Below are positions 26,918 through 34,762 of a DNA stretch of 64,000 nt, one piece after another. Both the position numbers and the translations under genes were made by a program. Source of the DNA: Sphingomonadales bacterium. GTDB lineage: Bacteria > Bacteroidota > Bacteroidia > Flavobacteriales_D > Crocinitomicaceae. The stretch is taken from assembly GCA_016872115.1 (NCBI GenBank), contig VHBC01000001.1:62001-126000 (forward strand), in the 5' to 3' direction. The notes beneath the pieces are model-generated. The model ran no database searches. It was not told the DNA's origin and was given only the letters and a program-made list of their open reading frames with translations. The number at the start of each line of letters is the position of its first letter. Within the stretch, counting starts at the first letter, position 1.

Positions 26918-27868
26918 TTAGTGTCCTTTGGCTGCTAAGTAACGTTCTGCATCTAAAGCGGCCATACAGCCGGTGCCTGCCGCTGTAATGGCTTGACGGT
27001 ACGTTTTGTCGGCTGCATCGCCGGCAACAAATACACCTGCTACATTTGTCTTACTACTGCCTAGTTGCGCATATTGAATATAGCCTGTTTCGTCGAGGTT
27101 GATGTAATCCTTGAAAACTTCGGTGTTGGGTTGATGACCGATGGCCACAAAAAAACCAGTACAAGGAATCTCTGACTCTTGGTTTGAGCTGCGGTCGATG
27201 ACGCGCACACCCGTTACGAGTTGGCCATCGCCGAGTACTTCTAAAGTCTCGGTATTGAATCGGATGTCTATGTTTGGCGTATTTTTAACGCGGACAGCCA
27301 TAATTTTTGAGGCGCGGAATTCGTCGCGGCGCACGAGCATCGTTACTTTTGTACACAATTTGGATAGGTAATGTGCTTCTTCACAAGCCGAGTCTCCGGC
27401 GCCAACAATAACGACTTCTTGATTGCGGTAAAAGAAACCATCACAAACGGCACACGCCGAAACGCCCCCACCCATTTTAAGGTAATGTTGCTCGCTGTCC
27501 AAGCCCAAGTACTTTGCAGATGCGCCTGTGGAAATAATTACCGTATCTGTATGGATCTCGTGGCCGTCTTCGGTCCAGCATTTGTGAATAGGGCCACTGA
27601 AATCGACACGCGTAATAAAGCCGGTGCGTACATCAGTTTCAAATCTTTTGGCCTGGGCCTCTAATTGGACCATCATTTCGGGGCCGGTGACGCCATCAGG
27701 GTAGCCAGGAAAGTTTTCGACCTCATTGGTAGTAGTCAATTGACCGCCTGGTTGCAGGCCTTGATACATGACGGGTTTCATATCTGCTCGTGCTGCGTAA
27801 ATAGCAGCGGTATAGCCGGCAGGTCCGGATCCGATAATAAGACAAGAGATGCGTTCGATTTGACTCAT
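26918..27868 (-). CDS. trxB: Thioredoxin-disulfide reductase
   Basis: NADPH-dependent flavoenzyme that reduces thioredoxin. The start at 27868 gives 316 residues, the usual length; upstream in-frame codons to 27970 lie across the promoter. Visible are the FAD motif IIGSGPAGYTAAIYAAR, the redox centre C139-A-V-C142, the NADPH motif VIVGAGDSACEEA, and the C-terminal FAD motif GVFVAGDAADKTYRQAI. Divergent from the subtilase gene. Confidence 0.96.
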   Translation of the reverse strand: MSQIERISCLIIGSGPAGYTAAIYAARADMKPVMYQGLQPGGQLTTTNEVENFPGYPDGVTGPEMMVQLEAQAKRFETDVRTGFITRVDFSGPIHKCWTEDGHEIHTDTVIISTGASAKYLGLDSEQHYLKMGGGVSACAVCDGFFYRNQEVVIVGAGDSACEEAHYLSKLCTKVTMLVRRDEFRASKIMAVRVKNTPNIDIRFNTETLEVLGDGQLVTGVRVIDRSSNQESEIPCTGFFVAIGHQPNTEVFKDYINLDETGYIQYAQLGSSKTNVAGVFVAGDAADKTYRQAITAAGTGCMAALDAERYLAAKGH

Positions 27869-27885
27869 TTGATTTTTCTTTTTGG

Positions 27886-27913
27886 CAAAAATAACGCTTT
27901 GGTATGTATTCAA
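27886..27913 (-). promoter_or_regulatory. Promoter of trxB (Bacteroidetes type)
   Basis: On the minus strand TTG (27913-27911), a 17-base spacer, then TATTTTTG (27893-27886), a full consensus match. The box ends 17 bases before the ATG, giving a leader of roughly 12-14 bases. Confidence 0.75.
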
Positions 27914-28026
27914 TTGTAACTCTTTACACATTGTTTTGAACGTTTTCTTCACAACGCAACTTATCAACAAGTGTTTCGCCTACAAAAAATAAAATGTACT
28001 TTCGTTTTATTAAACTTCATTTACTC

Positions 28027-29610
28027 ATGACTAAACAACTTATTTTAATTTCCTTCTTTGGTCTTTCGATGTTTGCCTTTGCTCAAAAGTCAGAAACAGA
28101 AGGCCCTGAAAACCTCAATTGGTATCTCAAAGACCCCAAAAAAGATGGCGTTTACGGCACTGGAGCCACTAAAGCCTATGAAATGCTCAATGCCGCGGGC
28201 AAAAAATCAACGACCATAATTGTTGCCGTCATTGACTCTGGTGTAGAAACCGATCATCCGGACCTCAAAGATGTCATTTGGGTCAATGAAGATGAAATTC
28301 CTAATAATGGTATCGATGACGACAAAAATGGCTACGTAGATGATATTCATGGTTGGTCTTTTCTAGGAGGTGCCACTGAAGATATCGATAAAGAAGCCAT
28401 GGAACTTGCACGCATGTACCGCATTGAAAGCGCATACTTTAGCGACAAAAAAGCGCAAGATATTCCAAGCAACGAGTTGGCACGTTTTGCCACATATGAA
28501 AAAATAAAGATTGCTTTTGAAAAAGAAATAGCCGAAAAGCAACAGTCGCTCACCAATATCAAAGCGCTTTCAGATTATATGGGTCGCGTAGAAGCACAAA
28601 CAGGTGCTACTTTTTCTAAAGAAACGAACAATGCCTATGTGCCTGCGAGCGAAACTGATACCAAAATTCAGAAGCGCATGAACGCTATTTTATTGTTGCT
28701 TCCCGCCGAACAATTAAACACTGAAATTGCAAGTGCGCTTGAGTCAGTTGAAAGCGACCTTCGAATGGCAACTCAAAATGCAGACTCTATTCGTACGGCA
28801 ATTGTCGGCGACAATCCAAATGACCTTTCTAGTAAAATTTACGGTTGCAACCGTTACGAAGGCCCTGACGCCTTTCATGGTACGCACGTCTCTGGTATCA
28901 TTGCCGCTACACGCGGCAACGGAATGGGAATAGACGGTGTTGCTGATAACGTGCGCATTATGGTTGTTAGAGCGGTTCCAGATGGCGACGAGCGCGATAA
29001 AGACGTTGCTAATGCCATTATTTATGCTGTGGACAACGGCGCCAAAGTCATTAATATGTCGTTTGGTAAATACTGGACACCAAACAAAGAATACGTCGAC
29101 GCAGCAATTGAATACGCACGCAGCAAAGACGTTTTGCTTGTGCATGCAGCGGGCAATGACGCCAAAGACAAAGATGTTGAAGATTCTTACCCAACGCGCA
29201 GACTCAATAACAGAACCAATGCACCAAACTGGATCGAAGTTGGCGCTAGCAGCAGTGCAAAAAGCGGTAAAAAAATCATTGCTAATTTTTCCAATTACGG
29301 AGCAACCTCCGTCGATTTCTTTGCACCAGGCGTAGATATCTATTCAACCGTTCCTGACTACAACTATGGAAACGCAAGTGGTACTTCAATGGCTTGTCCA
29401 GCAACAGCAGGCGTAGCCGCTTTAATTAGAAGTTATTTTCCAGAACTCAGTGCAGCAGAAGTGCGCGAAGTCCTGATGGCTACAACTGCCACTTATAAGA
29501 AAACAGTAGTTGCGCCCAATGGCGAGAAAGCCAAAATGAAAGACCTTTGCATAACCGGAGGTTTTGTCAATGCAGCAAACGCGGTGGCTTATTTGTTAGA
29601 AAAAAAATAA
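28027..29610 (+). CDS. Secreted S8 (subtilisin-like) serine peptidase
   Basis: A 527-residue subtilase with a signal peptide ending FAFAQ (about residue 20). Catalytic residues are Asp70 (VAVIDSGVETDHPDLK), His284 (HGTHVSG) and Ser454 (GTSMACPATAG). The stretch of over 200 residues between Asp and His holds a charged helical insertion (about 115-250) seen in a Bacteroidetes subgroup of S8 peptidases. I see no C-terminal T9SS sorting domain, so it is probably periplasmic. The ATG at 28027 is preferred to one at 27994, as it starts a clean signal peptide. A strong terminator follows. Confidence 0.93.
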   Translation: MTKQLILISFFGLSMFAFAQKSETEGPENLNWYLKDPKKDGVYGTGATKAYEMLNAAGKKSTTIIVAVIDSGVETDHPDLKDVIWVNEDEIPNNGIDDDKNGYVDDIHGWSFLGGATEDIDKEAMELARMYRIESAYFSDKKAQDIPSNELARFATYEKIKIAFEKEIAEKQQSLTNIKALSDYMGRVEAQTGATFSKETNNAYVPASETDTKIQKRMNAILLLLPAEQLNTEIASALESVESDLRMATQNADSIRTAIVGDNPNDLSSKIYGCNRYEGPDAFHGTHVSGIIAATRGNGMGIDGVADNVRIMVVRAVPDGDERDKDVANAIIYAVDNGAKVINMSFGKYWTPNKEYVDAAIEYARSKDVLLVHAAGNDAKDKDVEDSYPTRRLNNRTNAPNWIEVGASSSAKSGKKIIANFSNYGATSVDFFAPGVDIYSTVPDYNYGNASGTSMACPATAGVAALIRSYFPELSAAEVREVLMATTATYKKTVVAPNGEKAKMKDLCITGGFVNAANAVAYLLEKK

Positions 29611-29633
29611 AATTTGCTTAGCCCGAATATAGT

Positions 29634-29665
29634 AAGCCACATGGATTCATGTGGCTTTCTTTTTA
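29634..29665 (+). terminator. Rho-independent terminator after the S8 peptidase
   Basis: A perfect ten-base-pair stem (29634-29643 with 29648-29657, AAGCCACATG and its complement) closes a GATT loop and is followed by TCTTTTTAT. The T-rich tail overlaps the -7 box of the next gene. Confidence 0.92.
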
Positions 29666-29671
29666 TCTTTG
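29664..29671 (+). promoter_or_regulatory. -7 promoter box for the TerC gene
   Basis: TATCTTTG, a perfect TAnnTTTG, lies 15 bases before the ATG at 29687 and within the T-tract end of the preceding terminator. A -33 TTG at the proper distance is missing; that position is inside the terminator hairpin. Confidence 0.45.
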
Positions 29672-29686
29672 TCAAAACAATTCTGA

Positions 29687-30706
29687 ATGACTTTTAATCC
29701 TTGGCTAATCGCCATTTTTGCGCTTGTTATTTTCACTATGCTTTTGATTGATTTAGGTGTGGTAAATAAAAAAGCACAGCAAATCACCAACAAAGAAGCG
29801 TTGCGCTGGACACTCGTCTGGATTGGTCTTTCTATGGGTTTCAGTGTTTTGGTTTGGTGGCAAATGGGCTTTGCTAAATTTGCCGAATACCAATCTGCCT
29901 ATTGGATAGAAGAAGCACTCTCCGTAGACAACATGTTTGTCTTTATCTTGGTTTTTAAGTTTTTTAAACTCGAAGGACTACTCCAACACCGCGTACTCTT
30001 TTGGGGCATCATTGGGGCACTTGTATTTAGAGGTATTTTTATTTTCTCCGGAATAGGTTTAATTAAACTTACTTACCTTCCTGAATTTGAACTCTTTGGA
30101 TACCATTTTAGTTTGGATCAAGGGGCACATTCAAAACCAGGATTTTTCTTTAGGCCCAATCTCATACTTACCCTATTTGGTGCTTTCTTGGTTTATGCCG
30201 GGATCAAGTCATTAGCTGATTCCGATGACGACGAACAAAAAGATTTCAATAAAAGTTTGGGAGCACGCCTTTTGCGTAAAGTTTTTCCGGTTACTAAAAA
30301 TTACCACGGCGAGGCGTTTTTTATCAAAAGGGGGCGAAAACGAATGGCAACAAAGCTCTTTTTAGTGCTCATGGTTATCGAAACCACCGATCTCATTTTT
30401 GCTATTGATTCCATTCCAGCCATTTTTGCGATTGCCCCCAACGACCCACTTATACTATATACCTCGAATATTTTTGCGGTACTTGGCCTCAGATCCATGT
30501 ATTTCTTGTTGGCCAACTCTATTCATATGCTTTCTAAACTCAAATACGGCCTGGCTTTCATCCTCAGTTTTATAGGTCTGAAAATGTTGTTAGCTCCTTT
30601 CATTCACATAGAAGCAGTTGTTTCTTTATCAATTGTGGTAGGTGCGCTCGTACTTTCTGTACTGGCCTCTGTAATTTGGAAAGAGGCGCAAACAGCATCA
30701 AATTAA
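29687..30706 (+). CDS. TerC/Alx family integral membrane protein
   Basis: A 339-residue protein with about nine hydrophobic helices. The TerC hallmarks are present: YWIEEALSVDNMFVFILVF with the acidic pair, FWGIIGALVFRGIFIF, and the second half repeat LFLVLMVIETTDLIFAIDSIPAIFAI, LRSMYFLLA. The charged cytoplasmic loop (about 175-225) and length match the Alx type, linked in other bacteria to manganese export and tellurium resistance. It stands alone, converging on edd with a five-base gap. A second, shorter TerC protein is coded at 53063-53815. Confidence 0.93.
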   Translation: MTFNPWLIAIFALVIFTMLLIDLGVVNKKAQQITNKEALRWTLVWIGLSMGFSVLVWWQMGFAKFAEYQSAYWIEEALSVDNMFVFILVFKFFKLEGLLQHRVLFWGIIGALVFRGIFIFSGIGLIKLTYLPEFELFGYHFSLDQGAHSKPGFFFRPNLILTLFGAFLVYAGIKSLADSDDDEQKDFNKSLGARLLRKVFPVTKNYHGEAFFIKRGRKRMATKLFLVLMVIETTDLIFAIDSIPAIFAIAPNDPLILYTSNIFAVLGLRSMYFLLANSIHMLSKLKYGLAFILSFIGLKMLLAPFIHIEAVVSLSIVVGALVLSVLASVIWKEAQTASN

Positions 30707-30711
30707 TTCAA

Positions 30712-32511
30712 CTAAACAATAAACGACGCGCCTTCTTCGCTTTGGCTTACGCCACTGCGCAGATTTGCAAATAGTTCGCGTCCGAATTTAAACTGATTAT
30801 TGTCTTTTTCAATAAGTGGGCGGGCTATTATACTTGCTTCGTTTAAAACCTCGATGCTGCCGTTTTGGCTGTCCAGACGAATGAGGTCACCAGTTTGGAT
30901 TTTGGAAATTAATCCACCATCGTGTGCCTCTGGCGTAAGGTGAATTGCTGCAGGAACTTTTCCCGATGCACCGGACATGCGGCCATCGGTCACTAGCCCG
31001 ACTTTAAATCCTTTTTTTTGTAGAACCGTTAATGTAGGTGTTAAGCTATGAAGTTCTGGCATGCCATTGAATTTTGGCCCTTGAAACGGCACAACCGCAA
31101 TAAAATTTTTATTGAGTTCACCGCGCTTAAACGCAGCAATAAGGTCGGCTTGTTCGTAAAAAACAATTGCTGGGGCCTCCACGATACGGTGTTCAGGTGC
31201 AACTGCCGCAGTTTTAATGACTGCTCTACCTAGGTTGCCTTTGAGCAGTTTGATGCCTCCATCTGGTGTAAATGGCTCATTGGCAGGACGAATGATATTC
31301 GTATTTAAAGAGCTAAAAGCGCCTTCTTCCCAAACTAACTCGCCATCTTTTATTTTAGGTTCTTTTGTATATTGACGAAGTCCCTTGCCAATGATTGTTT
31401 GTACGTCCTCATGTAGAAGACGGTTGTCAAGTAGCGTTCGGATTACGAAGCCCATGCCTCCTGCAGCATGGAAATGATTGACATCAGCAGCGCCGTTTGG
31501 ATACATGCGCGTGATCAGAGGAACTACCGCAGATAAATCAGACATGTCGTCCCAATTAATGATGATCCCAGCAGCTTTGGCTATTGCTATGAGGTGAATT
31601 GTATGGTTGGTAGATCCGCCGGTTGCAAGCAAGCCAATGATACCATTCACCACTGTTTTTTCATCGAATAAACTGGCTAAGCTGCGTTCTTTTCCGATTT
31701 TCACGTTTTCTACCGCAATTTTGACCGCTTCTCTATTGAGTAAATCTCGCAAAGGCGTATTTGGATTGACAAAACTTGAGCCAGGTAAGTGAAGTCCCAT
31801 GATTTCCATGAGCATTTGATTGCTATTTGCTGTGCCGTAAAAGGTGCAGGTTCCTGGAGAATGGTAAGAATCAGATTCGCCTTTGAGTAGTTCCTCGCGG
31901 CCAATTTTACCTTCTGCATAGGCCTGACGAATGGCTGATTTTTCTTCATTGCTGATGCCACTCGGCATTGGACCGCCAGGCATGAAGACAGCCGGAAGGT
32001 GACCAAAACGAAGGGCGCTCATCAGTAAACCGGGTACAATTTTGTCGCAGATCCCCAGATAAAGTGCAGCGTCAAACATATTGTGCGTGAGCCCGATTGC
32101 CGAGGATAGCGCAATGACATCGCGGCTGTAAAGCGAAAGCTCCATACCGGGCTGACCTTGTGTAACGCCGTCGCACATAGCGGGCACAGCTCCTGCAACT
32201 TGTGCAACAGCGCCAAAGGTATTGGCGTAATTTTTTATTGATTGGGGGTAATTTTCATAAACTTGATGCGCAGATAGCATATCGTTGTATGCTGTAATGA
32301 TGCCTAGGTTGGGGACGATATCCGCGGCAAGTGCCGCTTTGTCATGTTGGTTACAGGCCGCAAAACCATGTGCTAAATTACCGCAATTCAAAGTGCTGCG
32401 ATGAACACCCTGTTGAAATGCAGCCTCTATTTGCTCGAGGTAAATTTGGCGGGTTGTTTTGCTTCTTTCAATAATACGTTCTGTAATTTCGGCAATTCTT
32501 GGATGGATCAT
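30712..32511 (-). CDS. edd: 6-phosphogluconate dehydratase (Entner-Doudoroff)
   Basis: Dehydrates 6-phosphogluconate to KDPG; an iron-sulfur enzyme of the ILVD/EDD family. The 599-residue length and motifs such as GIITAYNDMLSAHQVYENYP, PAMCDGVTQGQPGMELSLYS, GTCTFYGTANSNQMLMEIMG and VTDGRMSGASGKVPAAIH fit Edd rather than dihydroxyacid dehydratase. The cluster cysteines lie in the MCDG and GTCTF motifs. Its ATG overlaps the stop of pgl (ATGA). The next pathway gene eda (KDPG aldolase) is not in this window. Confidence 0.93.
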   Translation of the reverse strand: MIHPRIAEITERIIERSKTTRQIYLEQIEAAFQQGVHRSTLNCGNLAHGFAACNQHDKAALAADIVPNLGIITAYNDMLSAHQVYENYPQSIKNYANTFGAVAQVAGAVPAMCDGVTQGQPGMELSLYSRDVIALSSAIGLTHNMFDAALYLGICDKIVPGLLMSALRFGHLPAVFMPGGPMPSGISNEEKSAIRQAYAEGKIGREELLKGESDSYHSPGTCTFYGTANSNQMLMEIMGLHLPGSSFVNPNTPLRDLLNREAVKIAVENVKIGKERSLASLFDEKTVVNGIIGLLATGGSTNHTIHLIAIAKAAGIIINWDDMSDLSAVVPLITRMYPNGAADVNHFHAAGGMGFVIRTLLDNRLLHEDVQTIIGKGLRQYTKEPKIKDGELVWEEGAFSSLNTNIIRPANEPFTPDGGIKLLKGNLGRAVIKTAAVAPEHRIVEAPAIVFYEQADLIAAFKRGELNKNFIAVVPFQGPKFNGMPELHSLTPTLTVLQKKGFKVGLVTDGRMSGASGKVPAAIHLTPEAHDGGLISKIQTGDLIRLDSQNGSIEVLNEASIIARPLIEKDNNQFKFGRELFANLRSGVSQSEEGASFIV

Positions 32512-33173
32512 GATGCAGAAGTAAAATAAGTTTCGGTTAGTGCATTCTTAAATGCAGCTATTGGTAAATGATGTTGTTCACTGGTTTCGAAAATCAATCT
32601 TTTTTGAGTACCAGTAATCATAAGGTACAAATTATTAGCACGGCGCAGTATAGGGCCGTTAATTGTGATGCGCTGTTTGGGATCCGATGGTGCTGTTGTA
32701 TTGGAAAGCAATTGTGCTTCATTGAAATTGGCTAAATCTGATGCCGTATCATTTGGAAAAATAGAAGCGGTGTGTCCGTCGGGTCCCATTCCAAGCAGTA
32801 CAACGTCTGGTTCCGTAAAAATACGGTATGTGTCTTCAACTTTTTCTAAATTTTTTTGATAATCTTCGGTTTCCAAAACCAGCGGATAAATAGGTGCATT
32901 TTGTGCAGCGTTTTGTCCAATGCTTTCTCTAAGTAACTTAAAGTTAGAAAACGGACTTTTTTCATCGACGAAGCGTTCATCTACTAAACCGACATGAACC
33001 TTCGTCCAGTCTATGCTTTCATTTGATAACAAGCGATATACGCCACTTGGCGTTGAGCCGCCAGAAAGCAGTAAAGTTGCTTGGTCAAATTGAGAAATAG
33101 CAAGAGAAAGATCTGCTGAAATTTGTTTGCAAAGCGCCTGTTCTAAGGCTAATTTAGAATCGAATTCAATCAT
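32508..33173 (-). CDS. pgl: 6-phosphogluconolactonase
   Basis: Hydrolyses 6-phosphogluconolactone to 6-phosphogluconate. The 221-residue protein starts at the ATG that overlaps the zwf stop (ATGA); an eight-residue longer frame lies within zwf. Family motifs include LLLSGGSTPSGVYRLL, VHVGLVDERFVDEKSPFSNF and VLLGMGPDGHTASIFP. The order zwf-pgl-edd follows the reaction order exactly. Confidence 0.95.
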   Translation of the reverse strand: MIEFDSKLALEQALCKQISADLSLAISQFDQATLLLSGGSTPSGVYRLLSNESIDWTKVHVGLVDERFVDEKSPFSNFKLLRESIGQNAAQNAPIYPLVLETEDYQKNLEKVEDTYRIFTEPDVVLLGMGPDGHTASIFPNDTASDLANFNEAQLLSNTTAPSDPKQRITINGPILRRANNLYLMITGTQKRLIFETSEQHHLPIAAFKNALTETYFTSAS

Positions 33174-34657
33174 TCTCCCCATGTTTTGGTAATCCAAGAT
33201 TCGCCCTCTTCTAGGATGTCGTCACCTGGCCCCCAGGTACCCGCTTCATAAAGTACGTTTTGCATGTTGGCGGCTTTCCAACTCGTCGTAATTGATTCTA
33301 TCCAAGTCCATGCGGCTTGTAATTCATCTTGGCGCATGAACAGCGTTTGGTTTCCACGGATAACATCGACAATGAGACGTTCATACGCATCAGGAAATCT
33401 TTCTTTGAATGAATCTGTGTAATCGAGTTTGAGTGCAATAGGTTTGTATCGGTATCCGCCTGGTCCTGGTATTTTGGTCATTTGAATCAGCTCAATACGC
33501 TCCTCAGGTTGCAAGCGAATAATGAGTTTGTTGTTGTTGAGTTTCTCCTTTGAAGGAAAAATATTGTGCTTGACCTCTCTGAAATTGATAACGATTTCAG
33601 AGTAACGCTTGATCATGCGCTTGCCGGTGCGTAACATAAAAGGCACGCCCTTCCAGCGCCAGTTATCAACGTATGTTTTAATGGCGACAAAAGTCTCGGT
33701 TTTGGAGTCGTATTTTTCGATATCCTCAAGGTAGCTTTTGACTTGAGCAGATTCGGAAAAACCTCGCGTATATTGCCCCTTGACGGTGTCTTTTAGAACG
33801 GATTTTTTGTTGAGTGGCCTGAGGGCCTTGAGTACTTTTAGTTTTTCGTTGCGAACTTCATCTGCCTCGAGTGCAACTGGTGGTTCCATTGCGACAAGAC
33901 AAAGTAGTTGAAGCAAGTGATTTTGTACCATATCGAGCAATGCACCCGATTGGTCGTAGTAAGAGGCACGCTTTTCAACTCCCAAACTTTCGGCCACTGT
34001 AATTTGCACGCTTTCAATATTTTCTGCATTCCAAGCGCGCTCAAAAAGGTTATTGGCGAAGCGCAAAACCATTAAGTTTTGAACGGTCTCTTTACCAAGA
34101 TAGTGGTCAATGCGGTAAATCTGGTGTTCTTCAAAAGCTTGTGTTATTTCAGCATTTATTTCATTCGAAGAGGCGAGCGAGTGTCCTAGGGGTTTTTCAA
34201 GTACCACCTTGCTATTTTGATTTACCAAGCCACAATCCTTCAACGTTTGGGTAATGGGGCCGAATGCAGAGGAAGGAGTAGAGAAGTAGTAGATGTTCTG
34301 ACGCTCTGGATATTGATTTAAAAAAGACTTGAGCTCCTGATAAGCCTGCACACTGGGGCTTTCAGCCTTTAAGAGCACTAATTTTTTAAGAAACTTCTCG
34401 ATCTCTTCTTGGCTGTATTTATGGTGATCACTCTCCTGTAAAAAAGGAATTAGTTTTTGATGGAAAGTTTTGATATTTGGTTCTTTACGGGAAATGGCTA
34501 TTACGTTGTTAGGAATATCGAGTTGTCCGTCGAGATCTCTATGAAAAATAGCTGGTAAAATTTTGCGGATTGATAGATCGCCGTCGCCACCAAAAACGAC
34601 AATATTGAATGATTTAAAACGTTCTTGGTTTGCGTTATTTTTCGCTTGGACTGTCAT
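33170..34657 (-). CDS. zwf: Glucose-6-phosphate 1-dehydrogenase
   Basis: Oxidises glucose-6-phosphate to the lactone with NADP+ or NAD+. The 495-residue protein has the N-terminal nucleotide motif VVFGGDGDLSIRKILPAI (the G-x-x-G-D-L form), the catalytic segment RIDHYLGKETVQNL with the Lys and His region, and WRWKGVPFMLRTGKRM in the C-terminal domain. It is the first gene of zwf-pgl-edd, with a clear promoter; it is the control point for both the pentose phosphate and Entner-Doudoroff branches. Confidence 0.97.
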   Translation of the reverse strand: MTVQAKNNANQERFKSFNIVVFGGDGDLSIRKILPAIFHRDLDGQLDIPNNVIAISRKEPNIKTFHQKLIPFLQESDHHKYSQEEIEKFLKKLVLLKAESPSVQAYQELKSFLNQYPERQNIYYFSTPSSAFGPITQTLKDCGLVNQNSKVVLEKPLGHSLASSNEINAEITQAFEEHQIYRIDHYLGKETVQNLMVLRFANNLFERAWNAENIESVQITVAESLGVEKRASYYDQSGALLDMVQNHLLQLLCLVAMEPPVALEADEVRNEKLKVLKALRPLNKKSVLKDTVKGQYTRGFSESAQVKSYLEDIEKYDSKTETFVAIKTYVDNWRWKGVPFMLRTGKRMIKRYSEIVINFREVKHNIFPSKEKLNNNKLIIRLQPEERIELIQMTKIPGPGGYRYKPIALKLDYTDSFKERFPDAYERLIVDVIRGNQTLFMRQDELQAAWTWIESITTSWKAANMQNVLYEAGTWGPGDDILEEGESWITKTWGE

Positions 34658-34679
34658 GCCAAAAGTATTTAGTTTGTGT

Positions 34680-34710
34680 CAAATGTACACTAAGTATGTT
34701 GAAAATGCAA
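34680..34710 (-). promoter_or_regulatory. Promoter of zwf-pgl-edd (Bacteroidetes type)
   Basis: On the minus strand TTG (34710-34708), a 20-base spacer, then TACATTTG (34687-34680), a full consensus match. The box ends 22 bases before the zwf ATG. Confidence 0.75.
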
Positions 34711-34734
34711 TTAAATTTATTAAATTTAGCAACC

Positions 34735-34742
34735 TATATTTG
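34735..34742 (+). promoter_or_regulatory. -7 promoter box for the first T9SS protein gene
   Basis: TATATTTG, a perfect TAnnTTTG, 20 bases before the ATG at 34763. The best upstream element is TTA (34711-34713) at a 21-base spacing, so the -33 part is weak. Confidence 0.5.
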
Positions 34743-34762
34743 TTTTTAACGTTTTGTAACCG

